Shown here one piece after another: positions 18,805-26,888 of a stretch of DNA of 64,000 bases. Position 1 is the stretch's first letter; every line of letters starts with the position of its first letter. The notes beneath the pieces are model-generated. The model saw only the letters and a program-made list of their open reading frames with translations, was not told the origin of the DNA and ran no database searches. Position numbers and translations under genes: made by a program. The stretch covers positions 124,001 to 188,000 of the forward strand of contig CAVVFJ010000014.1 in assembly GCA_963747425.1 (NCBI GenBank), written 5' to 3'. Origin of the DNA: DASUPK01 sp963747425 (GTDB taxonomy: Bacteria > Actinomycetota > Thermoleophilia > Solirubrobacterales > 70-9).

Positions 18805-20157
18805 TTGTCCACGACCGCGGGCAGCCTGCTCGCCTTCTTCGAGGACCTCCGTTCGGAGGGCGTCGCGGTCGGAACCTCCGAGATCCTCGACGCCTTCGCC
18901 GCGCTCGACGAGGTGAGCTGGACCGACCAGCGCGACTTCCGCGAATCGCTCGCCGCGACGATCGCAAAGTCCCAGGAGGACCGGCGGATCTTCGAGCTGC
19001 TCTTCGACCGCCACTTCTTCCGAGCTGCCGAGACCGAGGCACTCGAGCGCGGGATCGAGGACGAGCGCTTCGAGGGCGCGGGGGACCGAATCGACCTCGA
19101 CGAGCTCCGCGAGGCCATCCGCCGCGCGATCTTCGAGGGCAACGACGGCGAGATGCGCGACCTCGCCCGGCTCGCGATGACCGCCTTCGGGCGCCAGGGC
19201 GAGCGCTCCGGCGTGATCGGGGTCGACGTCCAGCGGATCCGGCGGGCGCTCGATCTCCAGGCCGGCGGGCGGCGCAACGACGACGACGCGCCCGCCCTCG
19301 ACCCGGACAACATCCGCCAATTCGAGCGGTACCTGCGCCGGGAGCTGGAGCGGGCGACGATCGAGCGCACCGGCAAGCTGCCTCCCTCTCGTCCCCTCGC
19401 CGAGCTCGACCGGACCCTCCCCACCAGCCCCGCTCAGGACCTGACCGCCGTCCACCGCGCAGTCGCCCAGTTGAAGCGGCGGATCGCGACGCTGGGCCAC
19501 GAGCAGCGCGGGCGCAACCGGGGGCGCGCGGTCGACGTCCGCCGCACGATGCGGGCGTCGCTCGAGACGGGCGGCGTCCCACTGCGGCTCCGCTACCGGC
19601 CGAAGCGCCCGCGGCGGCCCGAGATCTACGTGCTCTGCGACGTCTCGACCTCAGTATCGAGCGCCAGCGTCTTCTTCCTCTCGGTGCTGCACGCCCTGCA
19701 CGACTCGTTCCGCAAGCTGCGCAGCTTCGTCTTCATCGAGCGGATCAGCGAGGTCACGGACATCTTCGAGCACGAGCGGGACTTCCGGAAGATCTCAGAG
19801 CGCGTCTCGTCCGAGGGCGGGGTCGCCGATGTGTCCGGCTACACCGACTACGGCCGCGTCTGGCTCGAGTTCGGCGAGGAGATCGCCGAGGACCTCGGCC
19901 CGCGCTCGACGGTGATCGTTCTCGGCGACGCTCGCACCAACGGCCGCGAGCCCCACGCCGCCACCTTCGGCGCGATCGCCGAGCACGCCGGCCGCACCTT
20001 CTGGCTCAACCCGGAGCCCAAGCTCTACTGGAACTACGGCGACTCGGTGATGGCCGCCTACGAGCCGTACTGCGACGGGGCCTTCGAGTGCTGGACCACC
20101 AAGCACCTGGAGAACTTCGTCAACACACTGGCCGGCGCAGCCCGCGTGGCGGACTAG
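18805..20157 (+). CDS. CoxE-like VWA-domain protein
   Basis: A 450-residue partner of the MoxR ATPase. The first 120 residues (AFFEDLRSEGVAVGTSEILDAF) and the C-terminal VWA domain (RRPEIYVLCDVSTSVSSASVF, a DVSTSVS metal-site motif) match the CoxE family. The region between is charged and likely flexible. The start is TTG at 18805 with GGGAG just upstream. In characterised systems CoxDE-type pairs mature a molybdenum enzyme; here that is only by analogy. Confidence 0.85.
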   Translation: MSTTAGSLLAFFEDLRSEGVAVGTSEILDAFAALDEVSWTDQRDFRESLAATIAKSQEDRRIFELLFDRHFFRAAETEALERGIEDERFEGAGDRIDLDELREAIRRAIFEGNDGEMRDLARLAMTAFGRQGERSGVIGVDVQRIRRALDLQAGGRRNDDDAPALDPDNIRQFERYLRRELERATIERTGKLPPSRPLAELDRTLPTSPAQDLTAVHRAVAQLKRRIATLGHEQRGRNRGRAVDVRRTMRASLETGGVPLRLRYRPKRPRRPEIYVLCDVSTSVSSASVFFLSVLHALHDSFRKLRSFVFIERISEVTDIFEHERDFRKISERVSSEGGVADVSGYTDYGRVWLEFGEEIAEDLGPRSTVIVLGDARTNGREPHAATFGAIAEHAGRTFWLNPEPKLYWNYGDSVMAAYEPYCDGAFECWTTKHLENFVNTLAGAARVAD

Positions 20158-21083
20158 TCCCCGCGGGACTCCCGGATCCGCGCGAACAGCTCGTTGGCGT
20201 CCCCCACCGGTCCCAGGTGTCCCAGCTTCTCGGGATTGACGATCGACCGGATTGCCTGGATCCGGCCGTCGGCGATGTCGAGGGACATCACCCCGACCAG
20301 CTTGCCGTCCGAGAGGTACTCGACTCCGGGCTGGCCGTTCACCTGGGTTCGGCGAAGCTCCAGGCCGGCGACCTTGCTGAGCCCGAGTCGCCACCAGTTG
20401 CCGAGCATCTGAGCGACCCTGACGCGGCCGAAGACCGGATGCCTGATCGCCGGCGCGAGCCCGCCGCCGTCGCCATGCAGCTCGACGTCCTCGGCGAGCA
20501 TTGCCTCCAAGGACTCGAAGTCCCCGTTCTGGGCGGCGGCGAAGAAGCTCGAAGCGAGCTCCTCGCGTTGCTCCGCGGAGGGGTCGAAACGGGGGCTGTC
20601 GTCGTGGATTTGGCGCCTGGCCCGCGAAGCGAGCTGGCGGGCGTTGTCCTGGCTCGTGCCGATGATCTCGGCGACCCTGGCGTAGTCGTAGTCGAAGACG
20701 TCGTGCAGGAGGAAGGCAGCACGCTGCTCCGGCGTCAGGGACTCCAGGACCACCAGGAAGGCGAGTGAGAGCGAATCGGAAAGCTCGGCCTGCTGGGCTG
20801 GGTCATCGGCCGGGCTCTCGGTGACCGGCTCGGGCAGCCACTCGCCGACGTAGGTCTCGCGCCGAGCGCGAGCCGAGCGCAGCTCGTCGATGGCGAGGCG
20901 CGTAGTCACCGTCGCCGCGTAGGCGCGCGGCGAGGAGAGCTCCTCGCCGCGCTCGATCGCCGCGTGAACCCGGAGCAGCGCCTCCTGCACGACGTCCTCG
21001 GCCTCGCTTACGGAGCCCAGCATGCGGTAGGCGATGGCAAAGGCACGGGGCCGCAGATCTTCCAATACCTCGCTCTCGTTCAT
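20154..21083 (-). CDS. ECF41-type RNA polymerase sigma factor with SnoaL C-terminal domain
   Basis: A 309-residue extracytoplasmic-function sigma factor. Region 2 is at about 8-75, region 4 at about 105-165 (LTPEQRAAFLLHDVFDYDYARVAEIIG), and a SnoaL-like domain runs from 175 to the end. The ECF41 hallmarks are WLPEP (82-86) in the linker, DGGGL in place of the usual DGGGK/R, and NPEKL in place of NPDKL near the C-terminus. ECF41 factors lack an anti-sigma gene; the C-terminal domain tunes activity. The start is ATG at 21083 with GAGGAGG upstream, overlapping the epimerase stop (ATGA). A matching promoter precedes that epimerase gene. Confidence 0.93.
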   Translation of the reverse strand: MNESEVLEDLRPRAFAIAYRMLGSVSEAEDVVQEALLRVHAAIERGEELSSPRAYAATVTTRLAIDELRSARARRETYVGEWLPEPVTESPADDPAQQAELSDSLSLAFLVVLESLTPEQRAAFLLHDVFDYDYARVAEIIGTSQDNARQLASRARRQIHDDSPRFDPSAEQREELASSFFAAAQNGDFESLEAMLAEDVELHGDGGGLAPAIRHPVFGRVRVAQMLGNWWRLGLSKVAGLELRRTQVNGQPGVEYLSDGKLVGVMSLDIADGRIQAIRSIVNPEKLGHLGPVGDANELFARIRESRGD

Positions 21084-22051
21084 GCGGCCCTCCTCGCCGG
21101 TTCCACGTGGCTCTGCTCCTCGCGGAAGCCCAGCCGCCAGCTCGGATAGCGCGGCTCCCAGCCGAGCTCGCGCTTCGCCTTCTCGTTCGACGCACCCCGT
21201 ATCTCGGTCATCATGATCACGCCCACCTCTCCTCCCGCGATCCGGCCGACCCAACGCGGCAGGTGACGCGGTGGCTGGGCGCCGACCATCCGCGCAATCT
21301 CGGGGACGAGCTCTCGGACGGGCACCGGGTCATCGTCGACCACGTTGTACACGCCGGGCTCGCCTCGCTCGAGCGCTGCGGCGGTGGCCGCGGCTGCGTC
21401 CTCGATCTGGACGAGGGACCAGATCCCGGCGCCGTCGCCGATGATCGGGAAGCGGCGCTTCTGGATCAGCTGGGTCATCTCGCCCGGTGGATCGACGGAC
21501 AGAGACGTGCCGGGGCCGTAGAAGCCGCCGTAGCGCAGGGCGAGCCCTTCGATCTCGTCCGAGCGCGTCAGCGTCTCCTCCACATGGCGGATCGCCGCGA
21601 GGCTCTGCCGCACGGACTTCGGCGGTGAGTCGTCGAGCGGGTCCTCCTCGGTCTTCACCGGCCCGCCGACCCGCTTGAAGGGCCAGCCGGCGAAGCTCTG
21701 CCCGATGAACCGCCGGGCGCCCGCGGCCTTGGCCGCCGCCAGCAGATGGTCCGTCCCCTCGGTGCGGAGACGGTTGGTGGTCGCGAACGACTTGTCGATG
21801 TTCCGCGCGAACGTGCCCGTGAGGTCGGTCAGCTCGTGGATCACCGCCTCGGGCTCGGCCTCGGCCACCGCCTGCGCGACGGCCTCCGGATCCAGCGCGT
21901 CTGCGACCGCCGGCCTGGCGCCCAGCTCGCGGATCAGGTCCTGCTTGGCGGGGGTCCGGGTCATCCCCGTCACCTCATGCCCCTGGCTGACGAGCAGCGG
22001 CACGAGCTGCTTCCCGACGGCTCCGGTCGCTCCGGCTACGAACACCTTCAT
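21080..22051 (-). CDS. NAD(P)-dependent epimerase/reductase, ECF41 partner
   Basis: An extended short-chain dehydrogenase of 323 residues beginning with the Rossmann motif KVFVAGATGAVGKQLV. The start is ATG at 22051, preceded by AAAGGAGG. The classical YxxxK catalytic pair is not obvious, so it may be an atypical reductase or isomerase. It is the first gene of a two-gene operon with the ECF41 sigma factor, overlapping by four bases. ECF41 genes are typically linked to a carboxymuconolactone decarboxylase, oxidoreductase or epimerase (COE); this is the epimerase variant. Confidence 0.85.
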   Translation of the reverse strand: MKVFVAGATGAVGKQLVPLLVSQGHEVTGMTRTPAKQDLIRELGARPAVADALDPEAVAQAVAEAEPEAVIHELTDLTGTFARNIDKSFATTNRLRTEGTDHLLAAAKAAGARRFIGQSFAGWPFKRVGGPVKTEEDPLDDSPPKSVRQSLAAIRHVEETLTRSDEIEGLALRYGGFYGPGTSLSVDPPGEMTQLIQKRRFPIIGDGAGIWSLVQIEDAAAATAAALERGEPGVYNVVDDDPVPVRELVPEIARMVGAQPPRHLPRWVGRIAGGEVGVIMMTEIRGASNEKAKRELGWEPRYPSWRLGFREEQSHVEPARRAA

Positions 22052-22082
22052 GGCTGCCTCCTTTTCCGCTTTCGGGATTAGA

Positions 22083-22109
22083 GACGAGGCAGCCCGAATC
22101 CCTGTGACA
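22083..22109 (-). promoter_or_regulatory. ECF41-type promoter of the epimerase-sigma operon
   Basis: On the minus strand TGTCACA (22109-22103) is followed by exactly 16 bases and CGTC (22086-22083). This matches the published ECF41 consensus as I recall it. The -10 lies 31 bases upstream of the epimerase start codon, implying that the sigma factor activates its own operon. Confidence 0.75.
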
Positions 22110-22113
22110 GAGG

Positions 22114-22267
22114 CTACGCCCTCACCGGCGTGGGCTCGCGCCATGCCGCCCAGCGCGATTCGATGCGCTTGATGAAGCGCTTGGGCTTGACCTCGTAGAT
22201 GCGCTCTCCGAGAGTGCGGAAGTAACGGGCCGCGATGTAAGAACGCCGATAGCGGCGGGAGTGGGCC
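22114..22267. other. Gap without a supportable gene
   Basis: A minus-strand open frame here reads like protein (it includes RYFRTLGERIYEVKPKRF) and ends in TAG at 22114, but it contains no ATG, GTG, TTG or CTG before the next upstream stop. It may be a remnant or a gene start lost to an indel. No other feature is seen. Confidence 0.3.
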
Positions 22268-22726
22268 TCAGGGGCGAGGCGCGCCGTCGGTGGCGAGGGT
22301 CTCGTTCAGGTACCGGCGGTCGCCGGTCACCTCCTCGCCGAGCCACTCCGGTGGTTCGAACCCGCGCGCCTCCTCCTCGGAGGAGAACTCGATCTCGGCG
22401 ACGACGAGCCCTCGGAGATCACCCTCGTAGAGGTCGACCTCGATCTGGAGCTCTCCGTGCGGCATCACGTGGCGGCGCTTGTGGAGGCGCCGGCCCTCGG
22501 TCAGCGGCCAGAGCTCGTCGAAGCGCTCGCGATCGAGCTCGATCTCGGCTTCCTGCCGGGAAAGCCCGGCACCGCGCTTGGCGGTGAGCACGAGCTTCTC
22601 CCCCTTGCGGCGCACCCTGACCTCCCCTTCCTCGCCGATCGCCAGGTATCCCTGCTCGATCTCATCCGCCACGGTCCCGGCGAGATCCGGGGGATCCGGC
22701 ACCAGGAACTTGCGCTCGACCTCCAC
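22268..22726 (-). CDS. CYTH-domain phosphatase (triphosphate tunnel metalloenzyme)
   Basis: A 152-residue CYTH protein. The signature ExExK appears as EVERKF at the N-terminus, and the beta-barrel pattern of alternating charged residues follows (VRVRRKGEKLVLTAKRG, then LQIEVDLYEGDLRGLVVAEIEF). These enzymes hydrolyse triphosphates with a divalent metal in a tunnel; substrates range from inorganic triphosphate to thiamine triphosphate. It is divergent from the TPP-riboswitch operon, but a thiamine link is only suggested by position. The start is GTG at 22726. Confidence 0.88.
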   Translation of the reverse strand: MEVERKFLVPDPPDLAGTVADEIEQGYLAIGEEGEVRVRRKGEKLVLTAKRGAGLSRQEAEIELDRERFDELWPLTEGRRLHKRRHVMPHGELQIEVDLYEGDLRGLVVAEIEFSSEEEARGFEPPEWLGEEVTGDRRYLNETLATDGAPRP

Positions 22727-22802
22727 GGCCAGAGTCTGTCCGATAACCCGCGCGCGTGGGGGTGATCAGACGGGCTCTTGACACCGTAGACTGGAGGACA
22801 AC

Positions 22803-22899
22803 CCAACAGGGGGGCTCGCGGGCAAGCGGGCTGAGATAGCGGACTACCACCCCCCTCCGCTGACCCTTTGAACCTGTGCGGTAATGCGCGCGGAGGGAG
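22803..22899 (+). ncRNA. TPP (THI-box) riboswitch
   Basis: The conserved core is present in order: a G-rich 5' strand (AGGGGGGC), CTGAGA at 22831-22836, then CTGACCCTTTGAACCTG at 22860-22876, and CGGTAATGCGCGCGGAGGGA at 22879-22898. The arm AGCGG pairs with CCGCT in the sensor helix. The last element contains the GGAGGGA ribosome-binding site, and the ATG of thiZ follows two bases later (22901), so TPP binding should hide the site and block translation. A TAGACT hexamer at 22787-22792 is a possible -10. Confidence 0.95.
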
Positions 22900-22900
22900 C

Positions 22901-23748
22901 ATGCTGACGAGACTTCGCGAAAGCACTCCGGACGCGGCCGTCGACGGCCGTACTGGCCGAGCGACCGCCGAGACGCTCGATGCCGTCGGTGCGCCGGTGA
23001 GCGTCAGCGGCGTCGCTCATTCGTTCGGCGAGCTGCGGGCGATCGAGCGGATCGACCTGGAGGTGGCGCCGGGCCAGGTGATCGGGATCGTCGGGCCCTC
23101 GGGGTGCGGCAAGACCACACTGCTCGAGCTGGTCGCCGGCCTGCGCCCGCCCGACGCCGGTGGGATCACGGTGGGCGGCCGCGCCGGTGCCGGCGAGCGC
23201 CTGGAGCGCTGCGCGTACATGCCGCAGCGCGACCTCCTGCTCCCCTGGCTCTCCGCGGTCGACAACGCCGCCCTCGCGCTGCGGATCGGCGGGGTCCCGC
23301 GTGCGACTGCGAGGGCGCAGGCCGGAGAGCACTTCGAGCGACTCGGGCTGGGCGGCTTCGAGAGCTCCCGGCCGAACGAGCTGTCCGGCGGGATGCGGCA
23401 GCGGGTGGCGTTCCTCCGCACCCTGATGGCGGGACGACCGGTGCTGCTGCTCGACGAGCCGTTCGCGTCACTGGACGCCATCACCCGCGCCGAGATGCAG
23501 AGCTGGCTCGAGCCGCGTTGCTTCGGCCCGGGGACCGCCACACGGTCCTTCTGGTGACCCACGACGTGGAGGAGGCGCTCTATCTCTCGGACCGGGTCCT
23601 CGTGCTCACCTCCCGTCCCGCAAGCGTGGCCGACCGGATCGAGATAGACGCTCCTCGCGCCTCCGACCGCGCTGGCGCCGTCACCTCGCCGCAGTTCGCC
23701 GAGCTCAAGCAGCGCGCACTGCGCAGCCTCGCCGAGGGTGCGCGATGA
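22901..23748 (+). CDS. thiZ: Thiamine-precursor ABC transporter ATP-binding protein (frameshifted)
   Basis: The ATPase of a riboswitch-controlled importer, about 282 residues after repair. Walker A (GPSGCGKTTLLELVAGL), the signature NELSGGMRQRVAFLRTL and Walker B (VLLLDEPFASLD) are in the first frame. The second frame holds THDVEEALYLSDRVLVLTSRP. The frame breaks near 23515: adding one base to GAGCCGCG restores WLEPALLRPGDRHTVLLVTH. As written, translation stops at 23557, before the H-loop. It overlaps the permease by four bases. The likely substrate is a hydroxymethylpyrimidine-type precursor, from the TPP riboswitch and the NMT1-like binding protein. Confidence 0.85.
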
Positions 23749-24527
23749 GCGTCGCGCGCCGGTATGCCGCGCCGCTCGCGGTGATCCTGGTCCTGCTCGG
23801 AGCCTGGGAGCTCGCGGCGCGCTGGGACCTGATCTCGAACGCCCTCAACATCGAGGACTTCCTGGTCCCGGCGCCAAGCGACATCGCGCAATCGCTCTGG
23901 CGGGACCGCTCGCTGCTCGCCGACGACTCCTGGGTCACCCTCCGCGAGGTCCTGCTCGGATTCCTCTGCGCCCTGGTCGCCGGGCTCGGCTTCGCGGTGA
24001 TCCTCCACCTCTCCGACACCCTGCGCCGAGCCTTCTACCCCCTGCTGGTGGCCTCCCAGACGATCCCGCCGGTCGCAATCGCGCCGATCCTGGTGGTCTG
24101 GTTCGGCTTCGGGCTGGGGCCGAAGGTGCTGTTGATCGCCCTGGTCTGCTTTTTCCCCGTCACGGTCAACACCCTCGATGGGCTTCGCTCGGTCGACCCG
24201 CAGCTGATCACGATGATGCGAACGCTGGGGGCCGGGCGCGCCCAGATCCTGGGCCGGGTCGAGCTGCCCTCGGCTCTCCCCTTCTTCTTCAGCGGGACCA
24301 AGATCGCGATCGCGGTCGCCGTGATCGGGGCGGTCTTCGCCGAATGGGCCGGCGCCGGATCGGGCCTCGGTCATCAGATCCTGATCGCGTCGAGCAGCCT
24401 GCTGACCGCCCGGATGTTCGCGGCGATGACTCTGCTCTCGGTGATGGCGATCGTCCTCTTCGCGCTGGTCGCGTTGATCGAGCGGCGCGTCGTCACCTGG
24501 GACCGGCGGGATGTGACTCGGGCATGA
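23745..24527 (+). CDS. thiX: Thiamine-precursor ABC transporter permease
   Basis: A 260-residue permease of the BPD/SsuC type with about six helices. The cytoplasmic EAA loop that contacts the ATPase is visible as MMRTLGAGRAQILGRVELPSALP near residues 150-172. ATG at 23745 overlaps the thiZ stop (ATGA), and its own stop overlaps the start of the binding-protein gene. The coupling makes thiZ-thiX-thiY one riboswitch-controlled operon. This gene, unlike its two neighbours, is intact. Confidence 0.88.
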   Translation: MSVARRYAAPLAVILVLLGAWELAARWDLISNALNIEDFLVPAPSDIAQSLWRDRSLLADDSWVTLREVLLGFLCALVAGLGFAVILHLSDTLRRAFYPLLVASQTIPPVAIAPILVVWFGFGLGPKVLLIALVCFFPVTVNTLDGLRSVDPQLITMMRTLGAGRAQILGRVELPSALPFFFSGTKIAIAVAVIGAVFAEWAGAGSGLGHQILIASSSLLTARMFAAMTLLSVMAIVLFALVALIERRVVTWDRRDVTRA

Positions 24528-25547
24528 CCAGGACTGGAACACGCCGCTCAGCGGCCCTGGCCGCCACGCTGATGACCGCCGCGCTGGCCCTGGGGATCGC
24601 CGCCTGCGGAGGCGGCGACGATGCGACGACCGGCTCCGCGTCCAATCCGCAGCCGTTCACGCTGGACCTCGATTGGTACGTCAACCCCGACCACGCCGGG
24701 ATCTACACCGCTCTCGACCAGGGCTACTTCGAGCAGGCGGGGCTCGACGTCAAGCCGCAGGTCCCCTCCGACCCCTCGGCCCCGATCAAGGAGGTCGCGG
24801 CAGGCAGGGCCGATCTGGCGATCTCCTACGAGCCCGAGGTGCTGCTCGCGCAGGAGCAGGGCCTGGACGTCGAGGCGGTCGCCGCGATCGTCGACACGGC
24901 CGCTCACGTCGCTGATCTCGTTGCCGAAGGCGGGAGTCGAGAGCGCCTCGGACCTCGATGGAAAGACAGTCGGGACGGCTGGGATCCCGTACCAGAGCGA
25001 CTACCTCGAGACCATCCTCCAGTCGGCGGGCCTCCCCAGCTCGGCGACCGGCGAGGTCAACGTCGGCCTCAACCTGCTGCCGGCCGTGATCGGAGGCAGG
25101 GTCGACGCGATCCTGGGCGGGTTCCGGAACATCGAGGGTGTCGACCTCCGCCTGCGCGGCCTCGACCCTCGGGTGGTCCCCGTCGACCAGCTCGGCGTCC
25201 CCACCTACGACGAGCTCGTCCTGATCGCCAGGAAATCGACCGTCGACGAGCATCCGGAGGCGATCCGCAGCTTCATCGCGGCCATGGCGAAGGGGACCTC
25301 ATACGCGGAGGGGCATCCTCAGGAGGCCGCCAACGCCGTGTTGGCGGCCGGCAACGGCCTCGACCCGATGCAGACGCGGGCCGAGGTCGATGCCACCCTG
25401 CCGCTGCTCGCCGGCCGCGCCGGACGACCCTACGGCTACCTGGACCCCGGCCAGTGGCGGGAGTACGCCGAGTGGATGGCGGAGCACGACCTGATCTCGT
25501 CCGCTCCCCCGACGAGCGACGTGCTCACCAACGAGCTGCTGCCTTAG
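24524..25547 (+). CDS. thiY: Thiamine-precursor substrate-binding lipoprotein (frameshifted)
   Basis: An NMT1/THI5-like periplasmic binding protein, about 340 residues after repair. The signal ends in a lipobox (LGIAACGGGD). The binding fold follows: DWYVNPDHAGIYTALDQGYFEQAGLDV, then AAGRADLAISYEPEVLLAQEQG, then in a second frame PLTSLISLPKAGVESASDLDGK and the rest. An extra base near 24896 (the A after GTCGAC) breaks the frame; removing it gives IVDRPLTSLISL, as expected for the family. It is the last gene of the operon. Confidence 0.85.
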
Positions 25548-25583
25548 GCCCTAGGCGATCTCGGCGAATCCGTCGCTGGGCCG

Positions 25584-26540
25584 TCAGGCGGCCAGCCGGG
25601 CCGGCGGTCCGGCGCCCATCGCCTTGTGCCAGCCGGCCAGCGCGAAGGTGCCGGCCAGGCCCCGAAACGGCGCGTAAGGCGCGAAGAACTCCTCCACCTC
25701 CGCGACGGTGGCGCGGCGGCCGAGGCCGTTGAGGTGCCCGACCAGCTTGACGTAGGCCAGGTCGCCCGCCGGCAGAGAGTCCGGATCGCCCCGCCCCGCC
25801 AGGCCGAGGCACTGCATCGTCCAGGGGCCGATCTCGGGAATTGCGAGCAACCGGCGATCGGCGCCAGGGTCGAACAGATCGGCTCGCCCTCTTGCGATCT
25901 CCTTCGCACAGTGCACCATCGCCACCGAGCGACCCTGGCTCAGGTCCATCGAGGCGAGCTCGGCCGGCGCGCGCCCGGCGATCACCGCTGCCGAGGGAAC
26001 GTCGCGGAGGGGCCAGGGGTCCCGGCCGCGCTTTGGGGGCGGGTGGTCAGCCGGCAGGTGGCTTGGCGCCCAGCGCCGGACGATGCGCCTCTGGATCGCA
26101 GCGGCGCGGGAGCTCTCGATCAGCTGAGCGGTGATCGCCCAGCAGAGGGCCTCCCACGGCCACGGCCTGCGCTTCGGCCTCACCCAAGGCTTGTGGTGGA
26201 TCGCCGGCCCGAGCAACGGGTCGCGCTTGAACGCGTGGAAGAAGTCCCCGAGGTCGTCCTCGACCGCGAGCGAGAAGCGCATCCGCTCCACGGCGATGCC
26301 AAGCTCGGCCTCTCCGGCCGCCGGCGTGTCCTCCGGAGTGGTGAAGGGGATCGCATGCTCGACCAGTGCCGGGTCGACCGGCTCGGCGCGAACGTGCACG
26401 TAGCCGTCGCGGGTTCGCCAGGCCCTCACCCGAATGGGCGAGGAGCCGACGTGCAGGAGCCGTTCGATCACCTTGTCCCGGCTTCGCACCACGCCGTCGC
26501 CGCCGCTCCCGCGCGGCAGCCGGTAAGGCCAACGAGGCAT
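25584..26540 (-). CDS. alkA: AlkA-type DNA-3-methyladenine glycosylase (HhH-GPD)
   Basis: This base-excision repair enzyme removes alkylated purines. The 318-residue protein has an N-terminal AlkA-like half and an HhH-GPD core: helix-hairpin-helix LLAIPEIGPWTMQCLGLAGRG followed by the catalytic Asp in LPAGDLAYVKL. The start chosen is ATG at 26540 with GAGGAGCGG upstream. It is convergent with the thi operon and stands alone. Confidence 0.85.
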   Translation of the reverse strand: MPRWPYRLPRGSGGDGVVRSRDKVIERLLHVGSSPIRVRAWRTRDGYVHVRAEPVDPALVEHAIPFTTPEDTPAAGEAELGIAVERMRFSLAVEDDLGDFFHAFKRDPLLGPAIHHKPWVRPKRRPWPWEALCWAITAQLIESSRAAAIQRRIVRRWAPSHLPADHPPPKRGRDPWPLRDVPSAAVIAGRAPAELASMDLSQGRSVAMVHCAKEIARGRADLFDPGADRRLLAIPEIGPWTMQCLGLAGRGDPDSLPAGDLAYVKLVGHLNGLGRRATVAEVEEFFAPYAPFRGLAGTFALAGWHKAMGAGPPARLAA

Positions 26541-26574
26541 GACCCGCTCCTCGATGACCGACGACACGGCGGGG

Positions 26575-26865
26575 CTAGCGCCCGAGGACGTGCACGTCGA
26601 CCAGGAAGCTGCGGCTGGCGACGACCTTCTCGCGGCGCCGGAAGAGCCCGCGGCGAGGCGGGCGCCTCGGCGAGCGCGCGGCACGCGCCACGGCGACTAC
26701 GGCCACTCCGGCGGCGGCGCCGCCGGCGGCGGCAACGGCGAGAGGGCCGACCTCCCGGCCCCAGATCTCAATCGTGCGGCTCGGCGAGCGAACGGGCAAT
26801 GGCCGCACGGGCCCCGCCTCGATCAGCTCCTCGCTCGTCTCCAGCTCCTCGGACATCCGCTCCAT
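26575..26865 (-). CDS. Small single-helix membrane protein
   Basis: A 96-residue protein with an acidic N-terminus (EELETSEELIEAG), one Ala/Gly/Val-rich helix at about 40-62, and a highly basic region after it (ARSPRRPPRRGLFRRREK), so the C-terminus is probably cytoplasmic. It ends with KVVASRSFLVDVHVLGR. ATG at 26865 and 26853 are both possible. No family recognised. Confidence 0.6.
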   Translation of the reverse strand: MERMSEELETSEELIEAGPVRPLPVRSPSRTIEIWGREVGPLAVAAAGGAAAGVAVVAVARAARSPRRPPRRGLFRRREKVVASRSFLVDVHVLGR

Positions 26866-26888
26866 CCTAAGGGCACGTCAAGACCCCA

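Noticed and set aside
22114..22267. Minus-strand peptide-like frame next to the CYTH gene
   Set aside because: No start codon in frame; not listed as a gene.
22778..22783. TTGACA as a -35 box for the thi operon
   Set aside because: The only -10-like hexamer (TAGACT) starts three bases later, too close; no hexamer is found at 16-18 bases. I kept TAGACT alone as a possible -10.
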